DNA of 64,000 nucleotides, taken from Gyrodactylus bullatarudis. Taxonomy: Eukaryota; Platyhelminthes; Monogenea; Gyrodactylidea; Gyrodactylidae. Of this stretch, positions 36,457 through 46,979 are shown in pieces. Location of the stretch: positions 467,822 through 531,821 of the forward strand of contig SSNU01000042.1 in assembly GCA_012064415.1 (NCBI GenBank), given 5' to 3'. Made by a program: the position numbers and the translations under genes. Numbering within the stretch: the first letter of the stretch is position 1; the number at the start of each line of letters is the position of its first letter. The notes beneath the pieces are model-generated. The model was given only the letters and a program-made list of their open reading frames with translations. It was not told where the DNA came from and did not search any database.

Positions 36457-39400
36457 TTATTTTATATAATTAATCAAAGGAGATACTGCTGATGATGTAG
36501 CATCACTATAATTTGGAAACACTTGTTCCCCATAGGCTCGAATTTCATCCGCACTAAAACCATTGAATAATCTATTCTGACGATTCTTAATATTCATTCT
36601 ATCTGCTACCGCTGTATAATTATCAAAGCCTCTAGGGGGAGCCGAGGTTTTTATCTATAAATGTTTAAATTATTAACAAAGTTTCAAAAGTATTATAGGC
36701 AAAAAAGGTTGGAAAGATTAAAATGAATTTGAATGAAATCTTATAATTTGCATTTGATAAAAATCGAGAAACCATTCTATAAAAAAGAAATAAGCTGGAA
36801 AACTAAAGATTCTGTTGAAAGTAATGACCCTATTTCTGTGGCATCTATTCAAGATTCGCTAACTCAGAAAAGGCTCCTCACTTGAAAAAATTATGAATTC
36901 CAATTCAGAAGAGAATAGATAAAAATTTGACTGTATTTTTTCATGTATTTTGGTCATTGAAAATGCCCTGCTTCATTCAGCTTGTGATTGAAGAAGAAAG
37001 TATGAGGCGTATTTAAAAGTAAAATACAATCATAATTCGATCCTAGGAAAGAAGAAATCCTTGAATTTTCAACTGCTCCTAACTGCTCATTGGTTAAATA
37101 AAATCCACCAATGTGATTGAATTCGTATTTCCTGTCATAGTTTATAAGGATGATAGAGCCAGTAGGAAAAAAGAAAATTTTTCATGTCACTGGAATCCTA
37201 TTTGATTACTATTATCAATTTCAAAACCAATCAGATTACTGAAATTTTTAAATTTTTATTGGTTTAACGATTTTTCGTATGAAATGGAGTTTATCAGAGC
37301 TTGACAATAACAGTTTTGTTGAAATAATCATTTTTATGCAAACTCTTAACCTAATTATTATAAAGACTCATACTGATCTTTTTTAGTCAAACTTTTAGAG
37401 TATAAAATAACATTTATAATCCGTTTCGGCAGCTTCTAAAGCCTTTAAATGCTAGAAAAATGTACAATATATACATAACACATTATACATCAAAAACTCA
37501 ACTCAACAAAAGTTAATTTTAAAAAGTGATTATAATTACAGTCTTCAAAGTGTACGTTGTACATTAGAAGCTCTACAACTTAGAATAATTATAATTAGTG
37601 ATACGAATTTTTTAAAACCTGTAATTATCATTTCATTTTTACTCAACAAACAATGTTGTTAAGGAAAATATTTCATTCACACAAAAATTATTAAGGTGTG
37701 CCCTTTCCCATGGGCCAAACCCGAAGGAAAACTGTATACGGTCCCGTTCAATTGAGGAGGACTTGTAGCTGCTTGATGCTACTTTTTGTAAAAAAAATTC
37801 TATTATTCACAGGATCCACTTGTAAGCTATAACATTCACCGACATGATTTAATTCATTACCATGAAAGACGAACGTGAGGTATTACCTAAGCACCTAGAA
37901 CGAAACTACTGTAGATAATATATTAATTTCTTATACTCTTGAATAAATCTTTTATTTGATAAAATAGCTAAATTAAAACAAAACAGAGAGAATTGTAATA
38001 TAATAGAATTATTTGTAAAGATAAAAACTACTTACTGCAGCTGAAGATGTCAAGTTAGCCTTGACGTTTTCCAGTGAATGCCTTCCTGGAGGCATTTGGC
38101 GAGAGAGGAAATTTCCATAAGCTAATGTATGCAATAGAACACCAAATGACCATACATCACAAGAATAATCGTAAACCTGTTAATAAAATAGTTACTACAT
38201 GAAAATTATTAATTCGAAATATATCCCACAGGAACCTAAGCACCTAGAACGAAATATGTATGTATAGGGGGCTGCACTATTCATTGATTATGTTATCGAT
38301 TATATACGATGTGGCAGTTTATTCTGAAAAATGTCATGTTTTACAAAACATTGAAGCATTAATTTTATTAGTAAATACAGGAATGAGAAAAATTGAACAA
38401 AATTCTGAGCCCAAAGTCATAGATAATAGGTAAGATAATTTTAATATTATTTCAACCAGCTATTCCCACTGTTATGAAAACCATTAAAAACAATGAAATT
38501 TGGTAATGATCTAAATCAGTTACAGCGAAAATCCCCCTTGTCTAATCCAGTTTCAGCGTCGAAATGGACCAATCAGAATGAATTAATGATACTAGATGTA
38601 TTCATACCTATATTCAAGTATTAAATAGGAGAGGGAGGTATAAGTATATGGCATTTTTTGACCTATTTAACCTGTTACAAATACGAATCAAGCCTTTATT
38701 AAATTTAATTTTAAACAATATGCAATGAGTCAAGCTTTTCCTTTTCAAATGCATGCACTACATCTTATTTAATATTTATTTTTAAAAATATATTTTTTAA
38801 CTTGGGCTTGATTAGTTTCTGAATAGACTTATAAAACCAAAATGTGTTCCAATATCATAAATGGAATAAAATGAGATTGAGAAGATTTTCAGCGAATCAA
38901 ATTTTATTAGGTTTTAAAGAGAGAAGAATAGGAAAATTATTTCGTCATTAATTGGTGTGATGAATTTATCGGAGAACGATATTTGTGAGTTATGTAACTC
39001 AGAAGAGAAAGCAAGAGACTTTTTCGTGGAGCATAATTTTATAGGCATATCACCATCAGCATGCATAGACGGGACTTGTGAAGGCACGATGAAAATGAGT
39101 CCCAAACCAAACTTCAAAAGATGCAGTAAATGTGGAAAAGGAAGATCTGTTCTAAGAGGTAATGTCTTTAATTGATATTTGAATTTCAGCAACATTCCTA
39201 TTCAAAAAGTCTCTATCATTTGATCTTCTAATTCAATTAATGTACTATTATTGCATTAGTCGCTCTTATCAGGAAATATTAATGAATATTGATAAAAGTA
39301 GACGGACTTTATTTGATTACTTTTGTGTATTTCGGTCTCTATTACACGAGACATCAATCACCAACGAGAAAATAGGAGGAATAGGCTATGTTGTGGAAAT

Positions 39401-42338
39401 TGATGAAACAAAAATTTTAAGACGTAAATACAACAGAGGAAGAATACTGCGCAGTGAATGGATAATTGGAGCTTTCGACAGGGAGACAAGAAAAGTAAAA
39501 TTGGAGATTGTTCTCAACCGTAATTGAAAAGTTTATAACTGATCATATTCATGCTGGCTCTACCTTGATTACAGATGAATGGGCAGGTTATTCTGATCGT
39601 GCAACTGCTGGTTTTTGGCATCTAACCATAAATCATAGCGAGTATTATGTTCATCCTCGAGATCCTACAATTCATGCGAATACTATTAGAAGGTTTTGGA
39701 GGAGTCTAAAAGAAAAGATACCAAAAACATTTGTTATGAGTCGGATTGCAAGAGAAATAGGAATTTTCCAGTATCTTCATAATTGTGGAATAACAGGATG
39801 GAGAGATATCTTTAATATTCTTCTCAGTGCTGTAATCAATTAATAACATTCAGTTACAAGATAGAAGGGTTATTGAAGAAGAAAATGTTGATCTAGATGC
39901 AGATGAAAACCTATTTCGTTTCTGAAAAGGGGTATTTGCCAAATTTGTGACTTGGACCTTCCCATATAGGGACGACGAACCATGACTGCAATTATGAAAT
40001 TTTAACACAGGAAAAAGTAACCATAAATGCAATATACAAAATTTTGTATTAAAAAAGGGAATCAAAAGTGAATTAAATTTTAGGTCCGGTTTACTTGTAG
40101 GTAGTTCTCACTTACTCCATCACCCAATACCTCAGGAGACATTGTGTACAAGGTACCAGCAGTAGCAGTATTTTTCTTATTGTAAAATGTGCTCATAGTA
40201 TAATCTGTTAACTAAATTTTCATCATAAAGAATTTAAGCTTACTACAACATCACCATCCGCATTAACAAGAATATTCTCGAATTTGACATCTCTGTGAAG
40301 AACTCTCTTCTCGCGTAAAACAGCCAACATTTCGAAGAAAACTATCATCAAGTGTTTGTAAATAATCAATTTCTTATCTACTGGCTCAATCGTGTAGACT
40401 TTTTCGTAAAAGTGTAAAAGATCGTAACTATATTGCTTCATTGCGATAAGCAAATATTGATTGCCGACAGTCTTATCCTTGAACAGGTTTCAATGAATTG
40501 AATGAAAAAATTGAAATTTCAGTCACCACTTCCGACATATGTGAATAATGCAAATCAGCAAGAACCATTCGAATAGAAATAAGATTCTTGGGGTAACACC
40601 GAATTGACAAAGCAAAAGTGAAAGAAACCTTTTTGATAATATTTTCTGAAAACATTATACTCATAACATATTTCTGCTCATAAGAATTGCTAGAGTAGCT
40701 GAGGGTATTTACTAAAGATGAACATTAAATTTCTTCAAACCCTACCTTAGTTAACATTCAAATAATATTAATGGACATATTCGGGTTCTAGACTGAATGA
40801 TCACTGAAAAGTAAAAGAGTTTCTAGAGATTAAACTTACTAGCAAGGTGTGGTCACTGGTTATTATTATATCCATGTGAATCTAACTTGATGGATATTGT
40901 CTTCTCACACCTAGATGTTAGATTTCGGCTAAGCAAGTGTCAATTCCATAAGAGAGTCAAATAATATTCAACTCACGGTGGCAGATGTAGAGTATAGGAG
41001 ACGAACAAGTTGGATTCACACGGATATAGTAATAACCAGTGACCACACTTTAATAGTAGGTTTATTGTCTAAAAACGCTGTAATTTCTACATGGTCCTTA
41101 TTTACTAAAAGAGTTTCAATTTTCTTTATCAAATTTTTTTCAATTTTTTTTATCAACGCACCAGAAGCCATTTGAAACCTTCCAAACCAATGAAAAATGC
41201 GGAGCTTGATAGATGATGCATTATAAGAAGTTCTTGAACTGCATGGGGTACCTAAGAATATTATTCAACTACTTACATTAAAATTTGCCTGAAAAATATA
41301 ATTAAAGCATTTGAGTATATAAATATTTCTGTTCTCTGTGGAATTAATGAAGAATTTTCGTTATTACAGGTAAAAGCTATGTTAAATGACGAGAATTGTG
41401 TGAATGTACAAGTACACGTTAGTTATATACCATTTCTACCCCAAAACTCATGAATAATAGACCAATTGAAATTGAGTATTTGTCAGCCAATCAGAATCGA
41501 GAATCGCCAATTCTTCTCATAAATTTCCTACGATTTCAAATATATATTTTGCTACCAGAATCTCGAATATTTCAATAGGTTAATAAAATTTTGTAGAGGA
41601 TGGTAAACTTTGTTTCTATCATATCAGGAAGAGCAAAATGACTTAAATTTAGTACCATTATATTCAGCAAGAAATTACACGCACGCACCCACTATCACAA
41701 TGAACATAGCGTGGGTCACAAAAACACTTGCTATAGAATTTAATGTAAAATTCTGCCACACTATATATGGATATGAATTTATGAACCAATCTGTTCATAC
41801 TAGTCTATAATTCTGGCGAAATTTTTATTGGAATTCAAAACAGATCTCTCTTTCATAGAAGAAATGATTTTATTAATTTCCTTGAAAGATGATATAACTT
41901 ACATTGAAACTTTTTATAGTGTGTTGTTATATAATTTTAGCCGTATATTGTTTTTCTTCATACAAAAGATTAGGATCCTCTACAAAATTTCATCAGCATA
42001 TTAAAAAATTCAAGATTGCAGAATAATTTTGAAACTGTAAGGGGTTGAAATAGTGTTTAAATAACGTGTACTAGAAAATTCACACAACTCTCGTCACTTT
42101 ACAAAGATTTTACCTGTATTTAAATCGAGAATTTTTATAAATTTTGACTTACTCCTTGCGTAATCAAGCAAATTTTAGTAACGTATGATTGTTTGTCGAT
42201 AATTGTGTATGCACAATTTCCGTAGTTTCCGCCAGCGAACAGGTCACCGAGATGTTCTTTCTTTACATCTAGGAATTTCTGAGAAATAATAGAACCAAAT
42301 GAAAAATAAAAAATCAATAATATCATAGAGTCAACCAT
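36457..42338 (-). CDS. Protein-kinase-like gene (DYT instead of DFG), partial model
   Basis: Exons seen on the minus strand, 5' to 3': 42153-42278 (Gly-rich loop FAGGNYGNCAYTIID and VTKICLI), 40527-40645 (helix-C-like), 40244-40477 (YLLIAMKQY, then LHRDVKFENILV), 40116-40211 (VLTDYTMS, AGTLYTMSPEVLGDG), about 38039-38177 (DYSCDVWSFGVLLHTLAYG) and 36457-36653 (FDNYTAV, then FSADEIRAYG). The last exon recalls an AGC-kinase C-tail. HRD, Lys and Asn of the catalytic loop are intact; DFG reads DYT and APE reads SPE. Helix C lacks an obvious Glu (RMVLADL). The lobe between helix F and the tail is not fully found, and the join between the first two exons is unresolved. Either the ATG at 42338 gives a signal-like start, or that stretch is an intron and the start lies upstream. 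The 1.9-kb intron 38178-40115 carries a transposase. Confidence 0.6.
36950..37000 (+). pseudogene. Second DDE_3 transposase fragment
   Basis: A frame reads ILVIENALLHSACD, clearly related to the LIIDNAPCHSACE motif of the relic at 35.4 kb. It is flanked by stops and lies inside an intron of the kinase-like gene. It is a dead fragment. Confidence 0.45.
38957..39843 (+). mobile_element. ISXO2/IS1595-like transposase, frameshifted, nested in kinase intron
   Basis: The first exon encodes a Cys-rich N-terminal zinc-ribbon-like region (CIDGTC, then CSKCGKGRS). A 31-nt intron (39159-39189) joins it to FLFKKSLSFDLLIQLMYYY, then VEIDETKILRRKYNRGR, WIIGAFDRETRKV, LITDEWAGYSD, LTINHSEYYV and HANTIRRFWRSLKEKIP. 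These are hallmarks of ISXO2-like DDE transposases. A frameshift at about 39520-39530 separates VLNRN from KFITDHIHAGS. The usual acidic residue after H-x-N-x-I is Arg. The copy is therefore probably inactive. It lies in sense opposite to the host kinase-like gene. Confidence 0.8.
40815..41095. repeat. Inverted repeat (fold-back), about 80-bp arms
   Basis: The left arm around 40853-40898 (GTGTGGTCACTGGTTATTAT...) is the reverse complement of 41009-41054 with a few mismatches. Weaker similarity extends the arms to about 40815 and 41095. The spacer is about 110 bp. It lies upstream of the kinase exon at 40.5 kb. Confidence 0.65.
41362..42119 (+). mobile_element. TIR element of about 760 bp with remnant ORF
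   Basis: The left end (ACAGGTAAAAGCT, then GACGAGAATTGTGTGAA and GTACACGTTA) is mirrored at the right end (TAACGTGTACT, TTCACACAACTCTCGTCA, TTTTACCTGT). Inner copies of TTTTGTAGAGGAT and ATCCTCTACAAAATTTCAT also face each other. The internal frame 41610-41810 contains PTITMNIAWVTKTLAIEFN, which is related to a minus-strand frame at 49329-49610 (PTITMIIEWVTQTLFIEQN). No DDE motif was seen, so this is a non-autonomous element or a relic. Its right end abuts a kinase exon. Confidence 0.6.
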
Positions 42339-43064
42339 CTTTTTTACCTATGTCAATTAAGTTACTCTGTTTAACATTTAAATACTATTACAAAGAATCT
42401 ATGTTAGGCCTTCCATTAATACAATACATGTTCCATCTATAAATTGTGGGCTGTAGAACGAAATTTTTCTAGTAAACCTTTGTAATTATAGGTGCTGCAC
42501 TATTCATGATGCCGAATTAAACATATTTATTATGTATCTTCGTAAAGGGATCAATTTTTATTTTCTCAACCCGGAAAGAAAATGCATCAACAACGCTCCA
42601 ACAACCCAAAGATAAGAGGAAGCAGAGTATAAGAGCACAAGAAAATCCAACCTAGAAACAGTGACGAAGCGAAGACCCATCGGTCAGCTATACAAAAATA
42701 GATCCATATAGGTCATGACAGTCCCATTATGCTCTTGGGTATGTATATAATTTCTTTAGTCAGTGTAAGATCTGAACGGAGCCGACAAAAAGTTTTCATT
42801 CACCTAGTAACTACTTTTGTAGTTCTAACAACTAGCATGACCATTAGTCAGCATCTTTTAATTTCTTCCTATTGATTGAAGGTTTAGTAATAATTAATTT
42901 GCCCTTTATCTAACTTTTACTCATTTAATTTCAACTAAATTTTCCAAGCTAAGTTAACCACAATTAATATGAATATTTTCTGATCTAAATAACGACTCAC
43001 TCTCTCTTTAAAATTTTTGATTGACTAATCCTTCAATAAGTAGAAAAGGCTCTTACTCACTGCT

Positions 43065-43235
43065 TGTAAAAGGGGTAACTATTCCAAGAAGAATTTCAAT
43101 ACCATAATTTTGAACCAAGTAGTTCTTCAGGAAGCTATTCGGCATAGATTGACTATAACGTTGTTCGCTTGCTACCTGACTATTTTGTCTTCTGGTTTGT
43201 GTTGGTCTATCTGTAGGAGAGGTGTAGCATTAAAG
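43065..43235 (-). pseudogene. Orphan exon, possible fragment of kinase family
   Basis: The minus strand reads QVASEQRYSQSMPNSFLKNY followed by LVQNYGIEILLGIVTPFTS and a GTGAGT-type donor near 43065. Related, degraded versions are at 43600-43690 (opposite orientation) and 51640-51740. The function is unknown; linkage to the kinase-like genes is inferred only from co-dispersal. Confidence 0.4.
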
Positions 43236-43655
43236 AATAAAGATTCTAAAAATTACAGTGATTGTTATAGTAATCAGAATTATTAGAGTAATAACTCTGA
43301 TAATATAATTCATCACTTGAAAGCAAATTAAGATTAAGTTTATTGAAAAAATCTCACGCCAGAAGAAGAATACGACATTTATTCGAAATATTGTGTGAAG
43401 AAACTGTTTTTATCAGGGTATGTCTTCGATTCTAATCTTAATTTTAATTTTCTTTCAAGTGATGAATTATATATATATATATTATCAGAGTTATTACTCT
43501 AATAATTCTGATTACTATAACAATCACTGTAGTTTTTAAAATCTTTATTCTTTAAGAAATACTACACCTCTCTCTCCCCTTTCTTTTTCTACAGATAGAC
43601 AAATACAAGCCAGAGGACAACATTGTCAGGTAGCAAACGAACAACGTTATAGTCA
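43148..43655. repeat. Large inverted repeat with about 190-230-bp arms
   Basis: The left arm (about 43148-43340) and the right arm (about 43425-43655) are reverse complements with scattered changes. Both include ATTATCAGAGTTATTACTCT-type sequence and a copy of the exon-like segment CGTTATAGTC. The spacer is about 85 bp. A (TA)n expansion lies in the right arm. A third diverged copy is at about 51540-51740. Confidence 0.75.
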
Positions 43656-43911
43656 AATTTTGAAGCTGAAGTACCATCAATTGTGAAATTTAATGAGTGT
43701 TTCAGCCCGAAAGCTAAATTTTTATAGTATGTCAATCGCAAGCTCAGAATATGATTTAATACGTATTGCATGTATCAATTTATTTGTGCAAAAACTTACA
43801 ATATCAGATTTCTTTTAAGACGAGTTGTTTGTAATAATCAGTCAAAAACATACTTCGTGGGGATGGCATACTTGAACAATCAAATTTAAGTTCAAATTAT
43901 ACAACCTACCA

Positions 43912-43935
43912 CCTTCTCTCACAATATACTAAAAT
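43912..43935 (-). pseudogene. Decayed copy of a Gly-loop exon
   Basis: The minus strand reads TTTTAG, then a frame YIVREGG, then TAG|GTTGTATAAT. It has the same acceptor, donor and flank as the Gly-rich-loop exon at 45245-45276, but the GGGGFG loop is partly deleted. Confidence 0.45.
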
Positions 43936-44306
43936 GAAAAACCTGATATGAGCTTAGATATTATTATAATAATTATTATCAGGTTAACTGAAAGCTATCA
44001 AATTATACTCAACATTAATGTCCTCTTTAGAATAAAAATGACACAAAATTATTACAAAATATCAAATAACTAATCCTCACAGATTTAAATATTGCATCCA
44101 AAAGATCAAATGTAAATTTTGGACTGATCGATATAACAGTTGTTGGTACCTTAATATCTTTTTGCTAAAATCATAATAATTTAAAAGGTTAAAAACGTAC
44201 TACTTTTTTCTCAGTATTTATCTGCAGAAAAAAAGATATTATTTACAGCATTTAAAGAAAATTTATTTTATTCGATTAGTTTCTTTGCAAAAGGCTGCTA
44301 CACCGT

Positions 44307-44579
44307 TTGAGATATGACAACTTCTTGAATAGTTTAGTGACAACAGATGAGAAATGGATATTTTTAAAGGATCCCAGCCGCAAAAGATCTTGGCATAAGG
44401 TTGGCCAAAAGTGTACTCAGCCTAATCCAAACAGGTTCGCAAAAAAGGTCATTATCACAATCTTTTGGTGTCGTAGAGGAGTAATTCACTTTGAATTCTT
44501 AGAGCCTAATCAGACTGTCAATACGGATCATTATATCCAGTCATTTAGGAAAATGCAAGAAAAGTTGAGAGAGTTGTAA
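44307..44579 (+). pseudogene. Mariner-like transposase fragment
   Basis: The frame reads SLVTTDEKWIFLKDPSRKRS, then GQKCTQPNPN, KKVIITIFWCRRGVIHFEFL and ending LREL. This matches the region after the first catalytic Asp (TxDEKW) of mariner transposases. The second and third acidic regions and terminal repeats are missing, so it is a truncated relic. It sits between minus-strand exon fragments. Confidence 0.75.
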
Positions 44580-44628
44580 TAAGATACCAAAACAAATCAG
44601 TATTTATCTTCTTAGAAGAAGCACTTAC

Positions 44629-44757
44629 AAAATTTTTCTCTAATAGGACCTCTGATATATCTGCATCATTTCCTTTCATGACATTCTTATTTTGACCACA
44701 GACATTGGTTGTTCCTGGTTTTGATCCAGTTACTCTCTTATTCATTAGGAAAACTGA
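44629..44757 (-). CDS. Possible isolated exon, no family recognised
   Basis: The minus strand has a good acceptor (TTTTTTCCTTCAG) and donor (TTTT|GTAAGTGC) around an open frame reading FLMNKRVTGSKPGTTNVCGQ and then ADISEVLLEKNF. It lies just downstream of the Gly-loop exon at 45.25 kb and could be its continuation (FLMNKRVTG as a kinase strand 2). However, the phases do not match as read, so the link is doubtful. Confidence 0.35.
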
Positions 44758-45244
44758 AGGAAAAAATAAAATTTAATTTCAATCTTTCATATTTGAACAA
44801 AATGAAAATACGAAAATTAAATTATTGATCTCCCTTATGAAAAGCAATCGCATTTTAAGTTAATATTTTAGCATTGAACAGAAAAAATCGAGTTGTTCGT
44901 AGATTATGGGAAGTGAGCCGGAACTCTCACACCAATTTCTTGAAATGAGTTAAAATAATTTGTTTCAATTTCAAGTATTTTTATCGGGACATTTACAAAT
45001 TCTTCCTAAAGTTCCAAAGGCACGAGTGAGTTTTAAAAGATGTTCAATACACTATTACAAATAAAATAGAATTATACCAATAAGATATAACCAATTTTCA
45101 TTGTATCTAATTTGAAAAAGAGACCATCAAGTAAGATGAATGATTTTTTGATTTCAAAATAGTTGATTTGAAGACACCAAAAGTGGGTTCATTGTTAATT
45201 TTTTTGAAATGAAATGAAATTAATTAGCTAATTATGATCATACA

Positions 45245-45276
45245 ACCTACCGAAACCACCCCCTCCCACAATTCGA
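45245..45276 (-). CDS. Isolated kinase Gly-rich-loop exon
   Basis: The minus strand reads TTTTAG|CTTCGAATTGTGGGAG...GGTAG|GTTGTA, encoding LRIVGGGGFGR, a canonical GxGxxG nucleotide-binding loop. It is 32 nt long. Paralogous copies with the same flanks are at about 43920 (decayed) and 55035 (decayed). No complete kinase gene could be assembled from it here. Confidence 0.45.
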
Positions 45277-45510
45277 AGCTAAAACAAAAGTAATAGACCT
45301 ATGAAAGTATGTAAACGTTACAGGGGTAGAGTCTGAAGAGACTCGGCGAAACGTTTATCACTATAATATACGCTTGTTTTCTCTAAACCTTCCTCTTGAG
45401 TTAAGATCGAAACAAAAATTTTAAGTATTATTCATGATTAACAAATGTCTAAGACACTGATTATTCTACATTGTAAATAAATATTATTGATAATGCTTTC
45501 ATTTCTCAAG

Positions 45511-45727
45511 TCCCAAAAGGTATGCTTCAAAAAAAACTTCTAAAGGAATTGTATGAAAAGAAAAAGAAAAAGGTAAACACTACTACTTGAGAAAAATATA
45601 TCCCAGCTCAAATTAAAAATTGTTGTAAGGTGAACTTTTCTCCTATTTCTATATTATCGTCAAGAAAAAAAAGAAAAAAGTAAGTTTATCATTAATTCCA
45701 CAAGTTATTATGATCCAGGTCGCTGGA
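45511..45727 (+). CDS. Candidate string of micro-exons (low confidence)
   Basis: Five consecutive AG|...|GT bounded segments have lengths divisible by three: 45511-45519 (SQK), 45546-45572 (ELYEKKKKK), 45607-45624 (LKLKIV), 45665-45679 (KKKKK) and 45719-45727 (VAG). Intervening candidate introns are 26, 34, 40 and 39 nt. They could be upstream exons of the Lys/Glu-rich gene below. In AT-rich DNA such patterns also occur by chance, so this needs transcript support. Confidence 0.3.
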
Positions 45728-46536
45728 GTAAGAGTTGGAGATAAAAGGCTTCTTATAATTCGTTAGCGAAGAAAGAAAGTAACAAATTGATGATTTAGTG
45801 GTTATAATGATAGCTCCAATCTGCAGCTGTTCGTTTCCCTAAATTTCATGAATAGCAACTGATCTATAGAAAAAAGTCGTAGAGGTATTTTCACAATGGG
45901 CATTTGCATCTCATTAATTAGGCGCAGATTGAACCTGTATGAATGTATTTTAATTTTAACTATACTAAGAATCCAGTGGATGTTCCCGAACAAGTGAGAA
46001 AAACATATATGGAAACATAATAAATCTAGACAGAATACATTCCAGTATGTTTAACAAATATCTAGATTTCATGCATATACCACTAAATTTGAATCACTAG
46101 AAATATTATTATTTGATAGGGCCCTTAATTGACTTGGTTAAGGATAAGCTCCTTTTAATTGACATTAATTAAAGCAAATACCTCTTCAAAAATACCGTGG
46201 ATTAATTAAAATAATAAACAAACAGATTTATTCACCAAAATACTCTATTTTCATTTCTCAACTTTATAGTTGTTGTATCGACAATATCCGAGCTTTCAAT
46301 GAAATCGACGGTTAATGTTAAGAATAGGTAAGTGTGTTTATCAATTATATATACGGCTTACAATTTTGACAATTTAAAGAAAACTACGAGATGAATAATA
46401 AAAAAAGTTATATTTAATCTTAAAAATTGTAAATATGAATAATTTCTTTAATAGCCTCAGTAAAAACTCTTCCTTTATACTCTTGGAAGAACAAATATTC
46501 ATCTAAATAGGATTTTACTAAAGTTCTTTTCCTATT

Positions 46537-46979
46537 TCATATTGTGTTTTTCAGTCTTTTAAATGCACCCCATTTAGCTTCGATTCGATTTGTATGATAG
46601 CCAGCAGCATTCACAAATTCTCTCTTATAGTTTACCTGGATATGTGTGTAGCCAAGATACCCTTTCCAACAATCGGTAACAACAATAGATCCAGGAAGAA
46701 CGAACTTTTTGATCAATTCGTGAAGCACTGCTTTTGTTATAGTATCAACAGGTACCATGAATTGCTTGTTTTGTTCATCAACACTTCCAACTATCCAAGT
46801 AGATTGACTCGATAGGACTCGGCCGACATTAAACTTTCGGGTAGATAAATGTGATTAATCAATTTTGACGATTTGGTCTTTACCGCCGAGTATGATGGTT
46901 CTTCTCGCCGCCCTTGATATAAACGATTTTTTTTCCAGTCAACGATTGTGGGTTGAGAAATTTTAAGAGTCTTGATCAT
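46537..46979 (-). pseudogene. Second ISXO2-like transposase, fragment
   Basis: The minus strand encodes an N-terminal helix-turn-helix-like part (MIKTLKISQPTIVDWKKNRL), a broken middle, and MVPVDTITKAVLHELIKKFV, then SIVVTDCWKGYLGYTHIQVN, REFVN and HTNRIEAKWGAFKRLKN. The TDCWKGY and HTNxIExxW motifs carry the second and third catalytic residues of the ISXO2 superfamily; here the last acidic residue is kept. Stops and a frame change near 46760-46850 break it. It is not the same subfamily as the copy at 39 kb. Confidence 0.75.

Noticed and set aside
42279..42338. Certain signal peptide on the minus-strand kinase-like protein
   Set aside because: The hydrophobic stretch MILLIFYFSFGSIIS coincides with a pyrimidine-rich tract ending in TTTCTCAG, so it may be an intron 3' end instead of coding sequence.
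43476..43490. TA dinucleotide run as a microsatellite feature of interest
   Set aside because: Only a short local expansion within one arm of an inverted repeat.
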